From NCBI RefSeq assembly GCF_963082655.1, contig NC_081553.1, positions 43,927,260 to 43,991,259 of the forward strand: DNA of 64,000 bases, given 5' to 3'. A program made the translations under genes and the position numbers. The notes under the pieces were generated by a model that had not been told where the DNA came from, searched no databases, and worked only from the letters and a program-made list of their open reading frames with translations. This DNA is from Stomoxys calcitrans. Its lineage: Eukaryota; Arthropoda; Insecta; Diptera; Muscidae. This document shows, piece by piece, positions 1 to 11,500 of this stretch; within the stretch, counting starts at the first letter, position 1, and each line of letters opens with the position of its first letter.

Positions 1-812
1 ATACAGTTTATAGCAATACGCGTCATAATGAACGCCTAGCTAGCTTCGCCTAGCCGAATGATGGAATGATTCATCCACAAAGCGTGTCTGGCATAGAGCA
101 TACGATACGGTGAGCAAACACCAAACTAAAGCTGCAAAATATGATTGCTTATTTATTGATAGTTTCAGTAAGTCATTAACACTGCCACAACAACAACCAT
201 TCAATTGGTTGTTATTTCATGTGATGTATTGTTCTAGTGAGAAGCATGATGTTCAACATTCTATCAATATGGTAAAATGTAATAAATATCACATAACATT
301 TAATTGTTACTTCCTATAATAAGGAAGTTGGACTTGAGGAACTCATCCAAATATTAATAAAATAACATGTGTAATTCTATGTTTATGGCAAATACTATAA
401 AATAGCTGTGACAAATGTCCTTTGTCAAAGTTATTTGACATCAAAGATCGTTAGTCCCCTGGCGAAATACACAGAGCCTTATTCCATATCACTTTGTTTT
501 ATTAAGTTTTTAAAAAATGTGTTATATTTTATATGTCAAGTTCAAATTCTTTTTAAAAAAACAATATAACTTCAGCATAAGTTGTGGGAATTCAAACAGA
601 GATAGCAACATAAACAAACTTTTTTTTTGCAGAAAGAAAACTTGATAAGAATAAATATACACTTAATCGTTGATAAGAAACTGCTTAAAATGTAAATATA
701 AATATAATACATATGTACACTAGAGTGTCCCAAAAAACAAAAAGTGTTTTTTTTTTGAAACGCAAACCCTCCATTTTCCTTCTTTAGATCTCAATAAGCA
801 AAATACGAAATA
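1..812. other. AT-rich stretch, no gene recognised
   Basis: I see no conserved coding frame, RNA gene or known element. The only long frame near the left edge (110-319) has no recognisable motif and begins in sequence of ordinary intergenic composition. Runs of T and A are common. Confidence 0.5.
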
Positions 813-1048
813 TTGGGTTGCCCAAAAAGTAATTGCGGATTTTTCATATAGTCGGCGTGGACAAATTTTTTCACAGCTTGTGACTCTGTAATTGCTTTCT
901 TTCTTCTGTCAGTTATCAGCTGTTACTTTTAGCTTGCTTTAGAAAAAAGTTGAAAAAAAGTATATATGATTAAAGTTCATTCTAAGTTTTATTAAAAATG
1001 CATTTACTTTCTTTTAAAAAATCCGCAATTACTTTTTGGGCAACCCAA
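813..1048. mobile_element. Mariner-type MITE with perfect 32-bp terminal inverted repeats
   Basis: A 236-bp element bounded by TA dinucleotides (811-812 and 1049-1050). It begins TTGGGTTGCCCAAAAAGTAA and ends with the exact reverse complement of its first 32 bases. The inside is AT-rich and non-coding. TA target duplication and this repeat type are what mariner/Tc1 elements leave, so this is most likely an internally deleted, non-autonomous mariner copy. The perfect inverted repeats suggest a fairly young insertion. Confidence 0.9.
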
Positions 1049-1087
1049 TATTATGACGATCACTTAACAATAATAGGCGTACATTTT

Positions 1088-2940
1088 TATACCCATCACC
1101 GAAGGATGGGGTTAAATTCATTTTGTCATTCCGTTTGCAATACATTGAAATATTCACTTCCCACCCTATAAAGTAAAGATATATTCTTGATCAGCGAAAA
1201 CATCTAAGACGATCTATCCATGTCCCTCCGTCTATCTGATGAAATCACGCTACAGTCTTTAAAAATAGAGATATTGAGTTGAAATTTTGCACAAATTCTT
1301 TTTTTGTCCATAAGCAGGTTAAGTTCGAAGATGGGTTATATCGGACTATATCTTGATATAGACCCCATATAGACCGATCCGTCGATTTAAGGTCTTAGGC
1401 CCATAAAAGACACATTTATTATCCAGCGAGTTGTGTTAGGCCCTTCGACATCATTCGTCAATTTAGCTCAGATCGGTCCATATTTGGATATAGCTTCCAT
1501 ATAGACCGATCTCTCGATTTAAGGTCTTGAGTTCGTAAAAGTCGCATTTATTATCAGATTTTGCCAAAATTTGGGACAGTGAGTTGTGTCAGACCCTTCG
1601 ACATCATTCTTCAATTTGGCTCAGATCGGTTCAGATTTGGATATAGCTGCCATATACATCGATCTCTCGATTTAAGGGTTTGGGCCCATAAAAGGCGCAT
1701 TTATTGTCCGATGTCGTCGAAATTTGGGACAATGAGTTAAGTTAAGCCCCTCGACATACTTCTGCAATGTGGCACAGATCGGTCAAGATTTGGATATAGC
1801 TGCTATATAGACCTATCTCTCGGTTTAAGGATTTGGGCCCATGAAAGGCGCATTTATTGTCCGATGTCGTCGAAATTTGGGACAATGAGTTAAGTTAAGC
1901 CCCTCGACAAACTTCCGCAATATGGCGCAGATCGGTCAAGATTTGGATATAGCTGCCATATAGACCGATCTATGGATTTAAGGTCTTGCGCCCATAAAAT
2001 GCGCATTTATTGTCCGATGTCGTCGAAATTTGGAACAATGAGTTAAGTTAAGCCCCTCGACATCCTTCTGCAATATGGCACAGATCGGTCCAGATTTGGA
2101 TATAGCTGCCATATAGACCGATCTCTCGATTTAAGGTCTTGCGCCCATAAAAGCGCATTTATTGTCCGAATTGGCCAAAATTTGGGACAGTGAGTTGTGT
2201 TAAGCCCCACGAAATACTTCTGCAATATGGCCCAGATCGGTCCAGATTTGGATATAGCTGCCATATAGACCGATATCTCGATTTAAGGGCTTGCGACCAT
2301 AAAAGCGCATTTATTGTCCGATTTCGCCGAAATTTGGGGCAGTGAGTTGTGTTAGGCTCTTCGACATTTTTATGTTACTTGAGTCAAATCGGTCCAGATT
2401 TGGATATAGCTGCCACATAGACCGATCTCTCAATTTAAGGTTTTGGTCCCATAAAAGTCGCATTTGTTGTCCGATTTCGCTGAAATTTGGGACAGTGAGT
2501 TGTGTTTCGGCTTTCGACATCCTTCTTCAATTTGATTGGTTCAGATTTGGATATAGCTGCCATATACACCCATCTCTCAACTTAAAGTCTTGGCCCCATA
2601 TTAGTCAAATTTAAATTCCTAATTCGCTTAAATTTAAAACAGTTACTTATGTTAGGCTTTTTGACATCAGTGTCATATATGGTTCATATCGGTCTTGGAT
2701 AGGGCTACCAAAAAGACCAATATTTTGTTTTGCAAAATTGAACAATGACTTGTACTTATTAGACCACTCAATATCCGTGTCGAATTTAGTCCAAATCGGA
2801 CCATATTTCTATAAAGCTTCTATGGGTGCATAAATTATGCATTTTTCAGCGGATTATGACGAAAGGTGGTTTACATATACACCCGAGGTGGTGGGTATCC
2901 AAAGTTCGGTCCGGCCAAACTTAACGCCTCTTTACTTGTT
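1088..2940 (+). mobile_element. HINE (DINE-1/mini-me-like), subfamily I, about 1.85 kb
   Basis: Starts at TTATACCCATCACCGAAGG, includes a short GTCY-type tract (about 1218-1235), then about nine tandem units, most spaced close to 153 bp. Each unit carries the core ATCGGTC..ATATAGCTGCCATATAGACCGAT. It ends with GGTGGTGGGTAT, a degenerate palindrome and CTTTACTTGTT. This order is that described for Helentron-related HINEs with central tandem repeats. No protein is coded; frames crossing it are repeat translations. The class name is inference, the structure is seen directly. Confidence 0.75.
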
Positions 2941-3089
2941 TGGAATCCATTGGAGATTTTGCTTTTAAGACATTATATGGCAAACACAGGTCACACTTAC
3001 CTATAGTACGGCAACGTTGAAGACGTTAAACAGAACGTGTCTGAGATCCAAAGTCTTGGGCCTCTGTCGAGAGTTAATAATGCATTTAC

Positions 3090-3400
3090 AGAAGTATCAT
3101 ACTTTGACCTTATGCTGGTTGCCGAGGTCCAATGACATTGAGGGAAATGAAAGCGCCGTTGTACTTGCTAAGTCCGGATTAGACCTTCCCCCTTGAGTAG
3201 GTTATGGATGTGTATCCTCCCCACTTAAAATTTTTGTATGGTCTCAAATAGTGTTAAAAAGAAGCTTGGCTAAGTCGCTGCAAGCGAAGGCTGTGAGCAA
3301 ACGACACAGACAATCTAGCACAGAGCCGTGCGATACTGATCAACAAGGCGAAAATCCAATCAGTGCAAAGAAGACAACCAAGGTAACAATTTGACAAATG
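3090..3400 (+). pseudogene. LINE remnant: RNase H C-terminal part
   Basis: Around 3110-3175 the + strand translates, with one continuous frame, to a peptide containing a CWLP..NDIEGNE..AVVLAKSGLDL pattern. This is close to the end of the RNase H domain of I/LOA-type non-LTR retrotransposons (W-P-x-H/N-x-x-I-x-G-N-E-x-A-D). The normal histidine and final aspartate are not kept, and stops follow. It probably derives from the same LINE family as the fragment at 5300-6493. Dead. Confidence 0.55.
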
Positions 3401-3423
3401 TAGTTTCCCGGATGATGTCCTTC

Positions 3424-3750
3424 AATGCAAATTGCAAATGTTTTCCCATACACATTCCCATAGGGAACAGTGGGTAACTTCTCATATATCAATGAGTGTA
3501 ATCAGATTCAAGTTTAAGCTCAATGTGAGAGGAATGCTTTTAAGAGCCGAGTCCACACGGGCAGCTGCAGTGTGACACCTCTTTGGAGGGAAGTTTTTAC
3601 ATAACATAGTACCTCACAAATGTTTCCAGTATTAAGAGACGAAAACTACCGCTGAAAAATGTTTTTTCTGATGGTCTCGCCAGCATTCGAACCCGTGCGT
3701 TAAGCGCCATAGACGGACATGCTAACCTCTGCGGTATGGTGGCTTCCGAT
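3424..3750 (-). mobile_element. tRNA-derived SINE, nearly full length
   Basis: On the - strand the head reads ..GCAGAGGTTAGCATG.. (A-box-like) followed about 30 bases later by GGGTTCGAATGC (B-box-like, mutated from GGTTCGAATCC). It continues with the body shared by five other copies in this window (CTCTTTGGAG, TTGAGCTTAAACTTGAAT, CATTGATATGTGAGAAGTT). The tRNA-like head marks it as a polymerase III SINE and not a tRNA gene, since the head has no sound acceptor stem. This copy is the most diverged. Confidence 0.75.
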
Positions 3751-4309
3751 GTCCTTCAATGAAAGGACAAAATATTGAATGAAAATATTTTGGAGAAAAA
3801 ACACAACAAATTTAAGGCCTCGAGCTTGATTTTTAATCAATACAATAAGAGGTACACAAATGTTTACCTCCTGAAACATGAACTTGAGGTGCTATGTTTG
3901 GGCAAAGTTACTCGTATAAAAAAACTCTCCCGCCTGGGTTCTCCACTGAGGCTGCAGCGCTTGGCCGATGAAGACCTACATCGGGTTAATCCGGCACGTA
4001 TTACCGGCTGCCATGGTATTGCTATTTGTCGAAATGTGGGACGTATGTGTCTTTGAAATCTCTTTACCTTTATATTGAAGGGGACAAAATTGCCTTTTAT
4101 TGAATTTACTTAAGCAACATATTTGAAAATTGTTTGAGATTCGATTAAAAAATGATTGAATGAATCAATTAATTTATTAATTGAAAATGACAAAAATTTC
4201 AAACACAATTGTAATTGAAGAAAACTTCATATTCAATTAAAAAAATAATTGAATCAATTAATTTATTAATTAAAAACAATTTTGATATTTCAAGAGCAGC
4301 TTTATACAG
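3751..4309. other. Unassigned AT-rich sequence with a short direct repeat
   Basis: A 93-codon frame at 3775-4056 has no recognisable motif. Part of it (about 3914-4040) has more even base composition than its surroundings and could be a fragment of something coding, but I cannot name it. The 20-base block AATCAATTAATTTATTAATT occurs twice (about 4161 and 4253), full of TAAT homeodomain-type sites. Confidence 0.35.
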
Positions 4310-4667
4310 TTTTAGCTGCTGTTTATTGCAATTGTTATCTGATTTGGCTGAACCAAGAACCGGGGTAAGTATGACCTAAAACTTGACAAAGGTTGCATAT
4401 AAACCGATCTTCCGATTTTACTCCTTTAGCCTCGCGAAGGTGCAATTGTTATCCGATTTGGTTGTGATTTTATACGTAGTGTTCTGTTATAATTTCCAAC
4501 AACCGTGGTGAGTATGCTCCAAACCGGCTTATAAGCGGATATAGCTCCCGTATTAGTCTTCTACGGTCCTTAGATGCCTATTTTTTGGCTGAAGTGTTGT
4601 GCGGAAAGCACACATATGTTCCCCAGATGCGGACCAGCTGAACTTAATACTATTTTACTTGTTTTAT
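4310..4667 (+). mobile_element. HINE subfamily II, 3' end fragment
   Basis: Diverged 153-bp-type repeat units (ATATAAACCGATC, GGCGCAATT-like blocks) end in a decayed terminus, AGCTGAACTTAATACTATTTTACTTGTT. The left end with (GTCY)n is missing. Non-coding. Confidence 0.6.
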
Positions 4668-5202
4668 CTCTAAGATCTGAATGATTCATAAACCACCGCA
4701 ATTGACGTATTTTTTCTTCTCTATATTTCTGGAATAGTATTTACTCACATGCAAACCAGCTTTGAATATCTGTCACAATATTATTACTTGATGCGATTAA
4801 AAGTATATAGGAACCATGGTAAATTAGAAAATATAAACAAATATGATGAAACAAATTATTGTTAAATATTTGTCAATTTTCAACTTATTGTTATTAAAAT
4901 GTGGACTAGTATTAATATTGACGACAAAGTGATCGGTAGTATCGAATATATTAGGAAGGAATTATATTCAATTTTTAGTCATTTTAAAAATAAAAGTGCA
5001 ATGAGTAAAAATTAATAAAATTAAAAAAAAAAAAAATAAAATAGTCCGACGAATGTAATTGTCAAATTACACTTCTCTAGTTTAATTTGTTCCGAAATAA
5101 AAGACGAGTTTTCTAATTTGGATGCTACTCACCTTTAAAGAATACGTATCAAGGTATCAATGTACTATATACCGATATTCAAACAAATTCATGTAAAAAA
5201 AA
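4668..5202. other. AT-rich stretch, no gene recognised
   Basis: Very A+T rich with an A-run near 5020-5037. No conserved frame or repeat boundary was found. Confidence 0.4.
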
Positions 5203-5300
5203 CAAGTAAAAAGGCATTAAGTTCGGCTGAGCCGAACTTTGGATTATATACTTGCACCTTTTTGGCAAAATATAGCGAAAAATAGGTCAATTTTGTTCCG
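5203..5300 (-). mobile_element. HINE subfamily I terminus fragment
   Basis: Begins AAACAAGTAAAAAGGCATTAAG and runs into the palindrome GTTCGGCTGAGCCGAAC, then breaks off next to LINE sequence. This is the reverse complement of the usual HINE right end. Confidence 0.6.
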
Positions 5301-6493
5301 AAAGCAGCAAAACGTTACCACTCGAAGGCGAAAGATTTTCGTCTTATTAGTCTGTCATCCTTTATGCTGATGACTCTTGAGAGGTTGATAGAAACATATC
5401 TTAGGGGAAAGATCCCTGGAGATCGCCCGTCGCGGCAGCAGTATGCATATAGTAAAGCCAATTCCTCTGAAACAGCCCTTTATGTTCTAGTCGGTCTTGA
5501 AATTGAAGGTGCTTTCAATAATGTAAAACCGACATCAATCATGAAGGAGTTGAAGTTTCTAGGCATCAACTCTACCGTAAGAAAGTTTATTAATAAGTTG
5601 CTTTCTAAAAGATGCATTACGGCAGGCTTGGGATCTGTGAATCTCAAAAGATGGGTCAGCAGAGGAAGACCTCAAGGTAATAATAATATATTGTGTAAAA
5701 GTGGAAAAAGTTTCCCAGCACTCTAAGAGATATACTTCAGGAAGCTCTACGTGCAACAGCGAAGTGGGCTACCGAAAGTGATCTAGGTGCAAATCCATGC
5801 AAGGCAGAAGTAGTTATTTTCAGCAGGAGATACAAGTTACATCCAGTGGCACCTGTCTTCTTGGTAGGAGAGAATGTTCCATTTACGCAAAGCGCAAAAT
5901 ACCTGGGTGTTTTGCTGGACAGGAATTGAACTTTGGGTATATACTGCAGTTGTCGGACCTATAACGCTATATGGTGTTGTGGTCTGGTGGACGGCGCTTC
6001 ATAAGTCCATCTACTGCTCAATACTTAACCGATCCAAAGGATGGCTTGTTTGTGCATCACAGCCACACCGACGACGACACCATTTGATACACTGAATTTA
6101 ATGCTACATCTAATGCCCCTGGACATTGTGGCAAGACAAATTGCTACGACCACTGCCGTGGGGCTAAGGAAGCTTCCTCTGTGGACATGTGACGGCTACG
6201 GACACTGTGTTATCCTTGATACAATGTCCGATGTTGCAGGCATTGTTGATTACACACTGCCTGAGCCGTTTTTTGGTATAAAGTACTGTACCACTATACC
6301 TGATAGAACCGATTGGAACTACCCCGTTAACAGAAGTTACATAGACTTCTACACGGATGGTTCCAAACTAGACAACCAGATGGGCTTGGGGGTGTACTCT
6401 AAAGATCTAGAACAGACCATATTGAAAAGGTTACCCGACCACTGTAGTGCGTATCAAGCGGAGATCATTGCTATTAGGGAAGTGATGGAATGA
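5300..6493 (+). pseudogene. Non-LTR retrotransposon (LINE with RNase H), deleted and frameshifted
   Basis: Three separated pieces of one polyprotein are visible. First, reverse transcriptase palm with an LERLIETYLRGKIPGD-like block and a VSRGRPQG block (5364-5680). Second, after a deletion that removes the catalytic YADD region, a piece with KAEVVIFSRRYK and KYLGVLLDRN (5725-5930). Third, a C-terminal region (about 5940-6490) with an FYTDGSKLDNQMGLGVYS RNase H block carrying the first catalytic Asp. Frame changes and stops separate the parts. RNase H after the RT points to the I/LOA side of the LINE tree; the clade is inference. A relative lies at 23433-25045. Confidence 0.8.
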
Positions 6494-6519
6494 ATGGCTA
6501 TGATATAATGTCACAATTG

Positions 6520-6725
6520 TGCAAAATTTCAAGCGTCTAGCTTTACTCCTTCGAAAATTAGCGTGCATTCGACAGAGAGACGGACGGGCGGACGGACGGA
6601 CAGACGAACGGCCATAGCTAGATCGACCTAAAATGTCATGACGATCAATAATATGTATTCATGGGGTTTTAGACGAATATTTCGAGGAGTTACAAACAGA
6701 ATGACGAAATTAATATACCCCATGT
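6520..6725 (-). mobile_element. HINE subfamily II (GTCY)n-end fragment
   Basis: Contains a (GGAC)n-type tract (reverse complement of GTCY), CATAGCTAGATCGACCTAAAA, ATGTATTCATGGGG and ATTTCGAGGAGTTACAAACA, ending at AATATACCCC. These blocks recur in order at the corresponding end of the complete copies (for example 19930-20078). Confidence 0.75.
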
Positions 6726-6751
6726 GTAACGAAGCGCACCGGGCCAGCTAG
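6726..6751 (+). mobile_element. Canonical Helitron 3' terminus (CTAG end)
   Basis: The block GCGCACCGGGCCAGCTAG, followed by T, is a typical Helitron 3' end: short GC-rich segment, then CTRR, then the T of the A/T target. It abuts a broken HINE. The same terminus, reversed, lies at 53386. Confidence 0.55.
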
Positions 6752-7005
6752 TACGTCTATATACCTGATGTCGAAGATCATCTCTAGCGTTATATTCAGC
6801 ATGGTATTCATACCATGCTACCGATGTGTTTGCGGTCTGATTCAGTCCAGGTTATAGCTCCTCTGCATAGTGACCAACATCAATAAGACTTTTCCTCCCT
6901 TCGCTCCTGAATATGATACTTCCAGTTCAGTTTCAGTGTATGCAGAAAGAATGATCTCTGCCGTTGACATATTTTCGTCGTCATAGTTAACATGCCTAAT
7001 TGTTC

Positions 7006-7480
7006 TCACATGTTACTTTTCTTTAATTGGCTATGACAGAACATTTGTTCCACTAGCCGAACGTAGAATAGCGTCCCAAGCGCCTCGATCTTCGGTGCTC
7101 TTTTTAAAATCTCTGATAGCAAGTTTCGAGGTGCCTCCCACCAAGTGATCTTTCCATCGGCCTTTTGGTCTTCCCGGTTTGCGTGTACCACGGTGTTTGC
7201 CTTATATAGACTTCCTTGCTGGAGCATCTTCATCCATTCTGACAACATGAACTAGCCAACACAGTCGTTGTATTTTGATGCGTGTAACTATGCTATCGTC
7301 GTCATACAGCTCATACAGCTCGTGGTTCATGCGTCGCCTATATTCTCCATTAACGCAAACTGCTCAATATATTTTACGAAGAATCTTTCTCTCAAACACT
7401 CCAAGCACTGCCTCATCTGCTTTCACAAGAACCCATGCCATGTTCTCACATGTATGATTGAGATAATATGGTCGAGCTCA
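7006..7480 (-). pseudogene. LINE 3'-end fragment (RTE/jockey-like C-terminus)
   Basis: On the - strand broken frames give ERKILRKIY, RRRMNHELYELYDDD, LCWLVHVVRMDEDAPARKV and a GRPKGRWKDH-like block ending before TCATAGCCAATTAAAG. This layout is typical of the extreme C-terminus of reverse-transcriptase polyproteins of insect LINEs. Two more fragments of the same 3' end lie at 27080-27450 (-) and 63722-63826 (+). All are 5'-truncated and frameshifted. Confidence 0.7.
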
Positions 7481-8430
7481 GTAAAATGCTAATTCCAAGA
7501 AGGTCTTGAATTCCCTACAAAGAACATTTCGATTTCTTTCCCTTAGAAGATGATATAGTCTGCATAGCTGATCGGTGGAAATCTTTTATAAGCGAAAGTC
7601 TTTAGCAGACCATATATAGTAGCTGACCTCAGAAGTGGTTCGAAAAATTCATTGCGGTAAGCGCTGCCATATCCTGATTCTCATCTCTACAGCAAGAGAT
7701 CCACTTCATATCCAAGCATTGCGATTGTAAATGCTTTAAATCGGTCCATATTAGGAGCTTCGGATTTGACATTCTGGGCCCACACAGAGCCCAATTATTA
7801 TCAAATTTGTCAGAAATTTCGCTCACTATGCTATCTTCTACAACAATCTGATAAAGCTGTAATAGAAACCAATCTTTCCTCCCGATTTGACTTCTTAAGT
7901 TTTCTTTTGGCCCAAGTGTCCGTCTTGCGCTTTTCTTCTTGTTTTTCACTAAATGTGATTGAACCTTCTTTGAAGGGACGTTTCTTAATAATTTCTTTGA
8001 CTCACATGTTCTGAACAAAATTAGTTTGACGTTGATAGGTTTTGTAAAAGAAATCCCCTTTCTACGATATTAAGTCTGCAAAAGAAATTTATTTCCTCCA
8101 AAGGGATAGTGTGTAGGCAATGGGGATCCCCTTGATGAACGTCAAGTTTCGTTGGTCAGTGAGTTTGTGGTGAAATGTGATATGGCAGCGAATCGACATA
8201 AAACGATAAACGATATGAAAAGTGTGTTCACTTGGCGACTTGGCGAACAAAATATTTGAAAATACAATGATAAGCTTGTTGAAAGTATTTACCGAAACTT
8301 TAGTTTTAAGCCACAAAGTTTTATTGTATGTTGTATATAAAACTGTATCAAATATTTATTTGCAGATCAGCCTTTGCAGGGTATTTAAAGGTCGCCTTGC
8401 TGCAACAGTTGCTAATATTCTGATAAAAGG
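7481..8430. other. Unassigned region upstream of TsetseEP-like gene 1
   Basis: The part 7600-7900 contains faint HINE-like phrases (ATATTAGGAGCTTCGGATT, GGGCCCACA, CAAATTTGTC) but is too diverged to bound. A 129-codon - strand frame (7629-8018) overlaps it and has no family motif. The rest is AT-rich flank leading to the gene 1 promoter. Confidence 0.35.
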
Positions 8431-8432
8431 CA

Positions 8433-8438
8433 TATAAA
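8433..8438 (+). promoter_or_regulatory. TATA box of TsetseEP-like gene 1
   Basis: TATAAA lies 81 bp upstream of the ATG, the same distance (62-85 bp) as in the other six paralogs. The expected start site is near 8463. Another TATATAAA at about 8335 is farther than in any paralog. Confidence 0.55.
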
Positions 8439-8513
8439 ACACAAGCCTTTCTTAAAAACATTTTAGTTATACTTGAACTTTTGGAGCGTAAAGAGATTAA
8501 AGATAAAACAAAT

Positions 8514-11500
8514 ATGGAATTTAAAACCTTTGCCATATTTCTTCTCACAATAATTGGGGCAACTCAAGCTGTGGTATATCAAATATAAAATAATTTTAAA
8601 GAAGCGATATACTCAACACACAATCTATTTCAGAACAATTCCACAACAACATTTATGCGCAATTATCAAAATTACAATAATTCGCTTTTGAGAACGGATA
8701 ACTATCTAGATTTGAATAGAAGACAATATGCCGATTATATACAGCAATGTGATAAGGAAATTGAGGACTTCAAAAAGAATTACATAGAGCGCTTGAGTGT
8801 TGTCACCATTCTATCGGAGATGATGACCACAGATATTGTAAAAATCCATGAACACTTGAATCCTTTGGAAGTTTTAAGTGATATTGGCAATGATTGTGTG
8901 GCCAAATATCGTTCGAAGATTCCTACGGTGGCAGTTACTAAGACAGCTTTTCTAGCTTGCTATAATGCGGCCTATAATCAAATAAATAATTTGGTCAATC
9001 CGGCAACTGGAACTAAGAACAATTTGAACAGCTATTATGTGACAAATATCGAAAGAGATTTTAAGAGTTGTACTACACGTTTTCCCGCCTTGGATATCAA
9101 CTATACGGAGTGTTTGGCTAAAGTGGTGAGTACGAGTATGATAAAATAAAACAAGTAAAAAGGCGATAAGTTTGGCCGGGACAAACTTTGGATAGCCACC
9201 ACCTCGGGTATATATATAAACACCAGTTCGTCACAATCCGGTGAATATTGGATAACTTATGCAAGCAAAGGCGTCACGGATATTGAGTGGGCTAATAAAT
9301 ATAAGTCACTAATAATAAATGTAAGTCACAAAATCGGGTAATAAATTAAGCTTTTATGAGCTTCAGACTCTTAACCGGCACGTCGGTCTATATGACAGCT
9401 ATATCTAAATACAATTCGATGTTTACCATATTTGGTTCGGATGGCGGCGGGTGGCCCAAAACTACTCACTGTTTAAAATTTCAGCGAAATTGGTTACAAA
9501 ATAAAGCTTTTATGGGATTTCGACCCTTTATGGGAAGATCGGTCTGTATGGCAGCTATATCTAAACATAGTCAGATCCGAACCATATTTGGGACGGATAT
9601 CGGGAGACCTAAAACTACCCATTATTTAAAATTTCAGCGAAATCGGGAAATAAATAGGGATTTTATGGGCTTCAGACCCATTATCGGCAGATCGGTCTAT
9701 ATGGCAGTTATATCTTAATATAGTCCGATTTGAATTATATTTGGGACCTATTTTGGGAGGCGTAAAAATCCCCCTGGTTTCAAATTTCAGCGAAATCGGG
9801 TAATAAATAAAGCTTTTATGGGCTTCAGACCCTTTATCGGCAGATCGGTCTATATGACAGCTATATCTAAATATAGTCCGATCTAAACCATATTTGAGTC
9901 CTATATTGGGAGGCGTAAAACTTTTCACTGCTTCAAATATCAGCGAAATCGGTTAAAAAATAAAGCTTTTATGGTTAAGCGAGGATGTTGAGGGGCCTAA
10001 TATAACTTAGTGGGTCTAGCTATATCCAAACTTGAACCGATCTGGGTAAAATTAACCAAGAATGTTAAAGGGCTTAACATTATTTAGTGTCGTGTCTCAA
10101 ATTTTAGTGAAATCGAACAATCATTATGCCTTTTATGGTCCAAAACCTTAAATCGAGAGATCGGTGTATATGGAAGCTTTATCCAAATCTCGACAGATCT
10201 GGACCGTATTGAACAAGAATATTGAAAGGCCTAACACAACTCGCCATCGCAGAGGTTAGCATGTCCGCCTATGATGCTGAACGCCTGGGTTCGAAACCTG
10301 ACGAGGCCATCAGAAAAAAATTTCAGCGATGGTTTTCCCCTCCTAATTCTGGCAATATTTGTGAGGTATTATGCCATGTAAAACTTCTCTCCAAAGAGGT
10401 GTCGCATTGCGACACGCTGTTCGGACTCGGCAATAAACAGGAGGCCCCTTATCATTGAGCTTAAATTTGAATCGTACTGCACTCATTGATATGTGAGAAG
10501 TTAGCCCCTGTTCCTTAGTGTAATGTTCATGGTCAAATTTCCATAAACCGATCTAGGATCTTGACTTCTAGAGCCTCTAGAGGGCGCAATTCTTATCCGA
10601 TTTGGCAAATAATTTTGTACAACGGCTTCTCCCATGACCTTCAACATACGTGTTCAATATTGTCTGAGTCGATTTATAGCTTGATATAGCTGCTATATAA
10701 ACCGTTCTCCCGATTTTACTTCTTGAGCCCCTATATGGCGCAATTCTTATCCGAATGAACTGAAATATTACACAGTGACTTCAACAATTTTCAGCATTCA
10801 ATTGATTTAAGGTGCGAATCGGATTTTAACTTGATATAGCTCCATTAGCATAACAGTGTTTGTTCATTATTCTTTGTTTGCCTAAAAAGAGATACCGCGA
10901 AAAGAACTCGACAATTTAGGCCGTTATCTAACGAACAAATGCTTCAATGTTGTCTTCCAATGCGTCAATTGAAGCGGGCTTGTCTGTATAGACATGAGCT
11001 TTAACATAGCCCACAAAAAATAGTCTAAAGGAGTTAAATCGCACGATCTACTCGGCCGGTTGACCGGTCACGAACGTGAAATAAAATTTTCACCGAACTC
11101 GCCTCTCAATAAGGCCATTGTTACGCGTGCTGTGTGGCATGTGGCACCGTTCGGTTGAAACCAGATGTCATGCACGTCAAGATCTTGCATTTTGGGCAAA
11201 AAAAAGTTGGATATCATCTCATGTTAACGCTCACCATTTGCAGATACGTTACCATTCGCATCATCTTTAAAGAAGTACGGTCCAATGATTACACTAGCCC
11301 AGAATCCGCACCAAACTGTGACTTTTTCTGGATGCTTTAGTAGCTCTTGCAATGCTTCTTGCTGATCTTCACTCCAAAATCGACAATTCTGCTTATTTAC
11401 GTACCCATTGAGCCAAAAGTGAGCTATGTCATAAAATGGAAGCGCGCGATGATCTTTCTTAACAAAGCACGCATTTTGATAATAAAATTCAATAATTTGC

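Noticed and set aside
3775..4056. 93-codon frame as a small gene
   Set aside because: No motif, no splice partner and no repeat of the frame elsewhere; left as unassigned.
7629..8018. 129-codon - strand frame
   Set aside because: Overlaps diverged HINE-like sequence, has low-complexity lysine runs and no family signature.
9356..9928. Open frames across repeat units on both strands
   Set aside because: They translate HINE tandem units. The 153-bp period keeps frames open for several units, and the same peptides recur in unrelated places.
10238..10310. Possible tRNA gene (A and B boxes)
   Set aside because: No proper acceptor stem, and the head is fused to a SINE body repeated in six places.
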